Shown here in pieces: positions 62,910-64,000 of a stretch of DNA of 64,000 nucleotides (position 1 is the first letter of the stretch; each line of letters opens with the position of its first letter). The notes below the pieces were generated by a model, which worked only from the letters and a program-made list of their open reading frames with translations, searched no databases and was not told where the DNA came from. This DNA is from Zopfochytrium polystomum. Lineage: Eukaryota > Chytridiomycota > Chytridiomycetes > Chytridiales > Chytridiaceae. The translations under genes were made by a program, and so were the position numbers. Location of the stretch: positions 1 through 64,000 of the forward strand of contig JAIVFJ010000218.1 of assembly GCA_025765615.1 (NCBI GenBank), read 5' to 3'.

Positions 62910-64000
62910 ATGGACACCAACATGGAGATTGATGGACAGGACGATCACACCAACCACGACTACCACGTCGGCCACGACGACCTCGATGCCGAGAACCTCG
63001 GTGACGACGACGGCGACGACGACGACGATTACGACGACGACGACGATGAGGGTGACGACGAGGGCGACGACGATGAACTGGACGACGACGACGACGAAGA
63101 TGAGGACGACGAACAGGACGACGACGAAAACGAAGACGGCGAAGGTGCCCCGGGTGACCCTTCTACTCGACTTCTTCCCACCAACACTGTTCCCGCCACC
63201 ATTACCAACGGTGTTGTCGCTTCCGGGAGCCCAAGGCCAAGTGCGAGGTCAAGCTCGGGCAGCGCGCCGCACCCCATCCGACGTCCGGGCTCCCTCTCCT
63301 CCTTGAAATCAGCTCCCTCGCCTGCGAGTTCTGCCTCGGTCTCGTCGTTGCCATCAAACATCGACACGGCCGCTCCAGAGGCTGATCTAACTCGACTCCG
63401 CACCCTGATCGCCAAAAACCTTTGTGGGCACCCACCGGTCGAGACAGCTCGCAGTATGTGCGCGGACGCTGAAAAATCGGTGGATTTGCAGTTTGAGCTG
63501 GTCCATTTGCAGATTAAGCTGGTCGACGAGGCGATAGAGAAGAAGGCAAGCATGCTCAAGTTGTACGTTCGATCGAGGTCCGCCTCTGTCGCCCAAGGCC
63601 GGCGCCGGGAGGACGGGCTGCTCCAGAGCAAGAGGGATCTCCAATCAGCAGAAGCGAAGCTCCAATCTGCGCAAGAGAACCTCCAATCTGCGAATAAGAA
63701 CCTCCAATCTGCGCAAGAGAACTTGCGAAACGCCCGGATGAACGTGGACGTTGTCTTTCAAACAGAATCAGCGAAACTGGAAAAGCAGATCAAAAGTTTG
63801 GAGAAACGCCTTGGTAAGGAAACCTTGGTTTGCTCATTCCAGTTAGTTTTCCACTGACGCACCCTGGGTTGAAAGGTATGGCGTCCACAACAAGCTCAGG
63901 GAGCACGGGCAGAGATACCAATCAGCAAAAAAAGCTGAAAAGTGCCCTTATACAACGCGACAAGCAATGCGTCGTCTTGAAACATCACTCAGACAGGTGC
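62910..64000 (+). CDS. Acidic coiled-coil protein, 3' end outside window; possible HNH-type C-terminus
   Basis: Starts MDTNMEIDGQDD (an ATG 16 codons earlier is possible). The first 90 residues are almost entirely Asp/Glu. A Ser/Pro linker follows, then a helical region with exact heptad repeats (LQSAEAK, LQSAQEN, LQSANKN, LQSAQEN). A 62-bp intron at 63814-63875 (GTAAGG...GAAAG) joins KRLG to MASTTSSGSTGRDTNQQKKL in frame. The last visible residues, SALIQRDKQCVVLKHHSDRC, resemble the entry of fungal HNH-type domains (ALxxRDxxxCVV), but the decisive part lies beyond 64000. An interaction module of some kind is likely. The nuclease idea is weak. Confidence 0.6.

Overview
The window is nuclear DNA from a eukaryote, most likely a chytrid or other early-diverging zoosporic fungus. 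Genes carry short GT-AG introns, and the GC-rich coding DNA is full of Ala/Ser/Pro/Thr-rich low-complexity segments. The gene content fits: an AreA/NIT2-type GATA factor, an ERD1-like EXS protein, a UPF0643 protein, a Cdc42-type Rho GTPase, a SCAMP (kept in some early fungi, lost in yeasts and moulds) and a protein with tandem 29-residue 'LQWWKDSGLPL' repeats of a kind I associate with chytrids. The species cannot be named from sequence alone.

Positions 1-14,500 form a low-GC, gene-poor island. It holds five tRNA or tRNA-like genes (Val-CAC, Arg-TCG, Ser-GCT-like, Pro-TGG, Ser-CGA), a decayed ankyrin-repeat pseudogene, a broken Tc1/mariner element and at least nine copies of three interspersed repeat families. 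Two families are LTRs. LTR-A (about 400 bp, TGTTA...TAACA) and LTR-B (about 310 bp, TGTTATG...CTGACA) show nested insertions and 5-bp target duplications. LTR-B carries contiguous heat-shock-element arrays upstream of a TATA box. Two opposite LTR-B copies have exchanged flanks: their target duplications match only crosswise, which records an inversion.

From 14,500 to 64,000 the DNA is gene-dense. In order: DUF2985-like membrane protein (-), long multi-exon gene of unknown function (+), WW-repeat protein (+), low-complexity AT-hook/coiled-coil protein (+), alpha-carbonic anhydrase fused to a polytopic membrane domain (-), AreA-like GATA factor (-), a truncated SCP/CTDSP-type phosphatase joined to decayed ankyrin repeats (+), large membrane protein (-), SCAMP (-), LicD-type transferase (-), Cdc42-like GTPase with 17- and 25-nt exons (-), UPF0643 protein (-), ERD1-like EXS protein (+), HDHD5/CECR5-type HAD protein with a one-base frame break (-), and the 5' part of an acidic coiled-coil protein (+) running off the end.

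An approximately 6.0-kb two-ORF LINE lies inside the first intron of the ERD1-like gene in antisense orientation. A 13-bp target duplication flanks it, and the host splice sites are intact and in frame. SCAMP, Cdc42, ERD1 and the LicD protein are all secretory-pathway or polarity functions, but nothing indicates they form a designed cluster. No CRISPR, rRNA or prokaryotic operon structure was seen. All gene models are hand-spliced from the sequence without transcript data.
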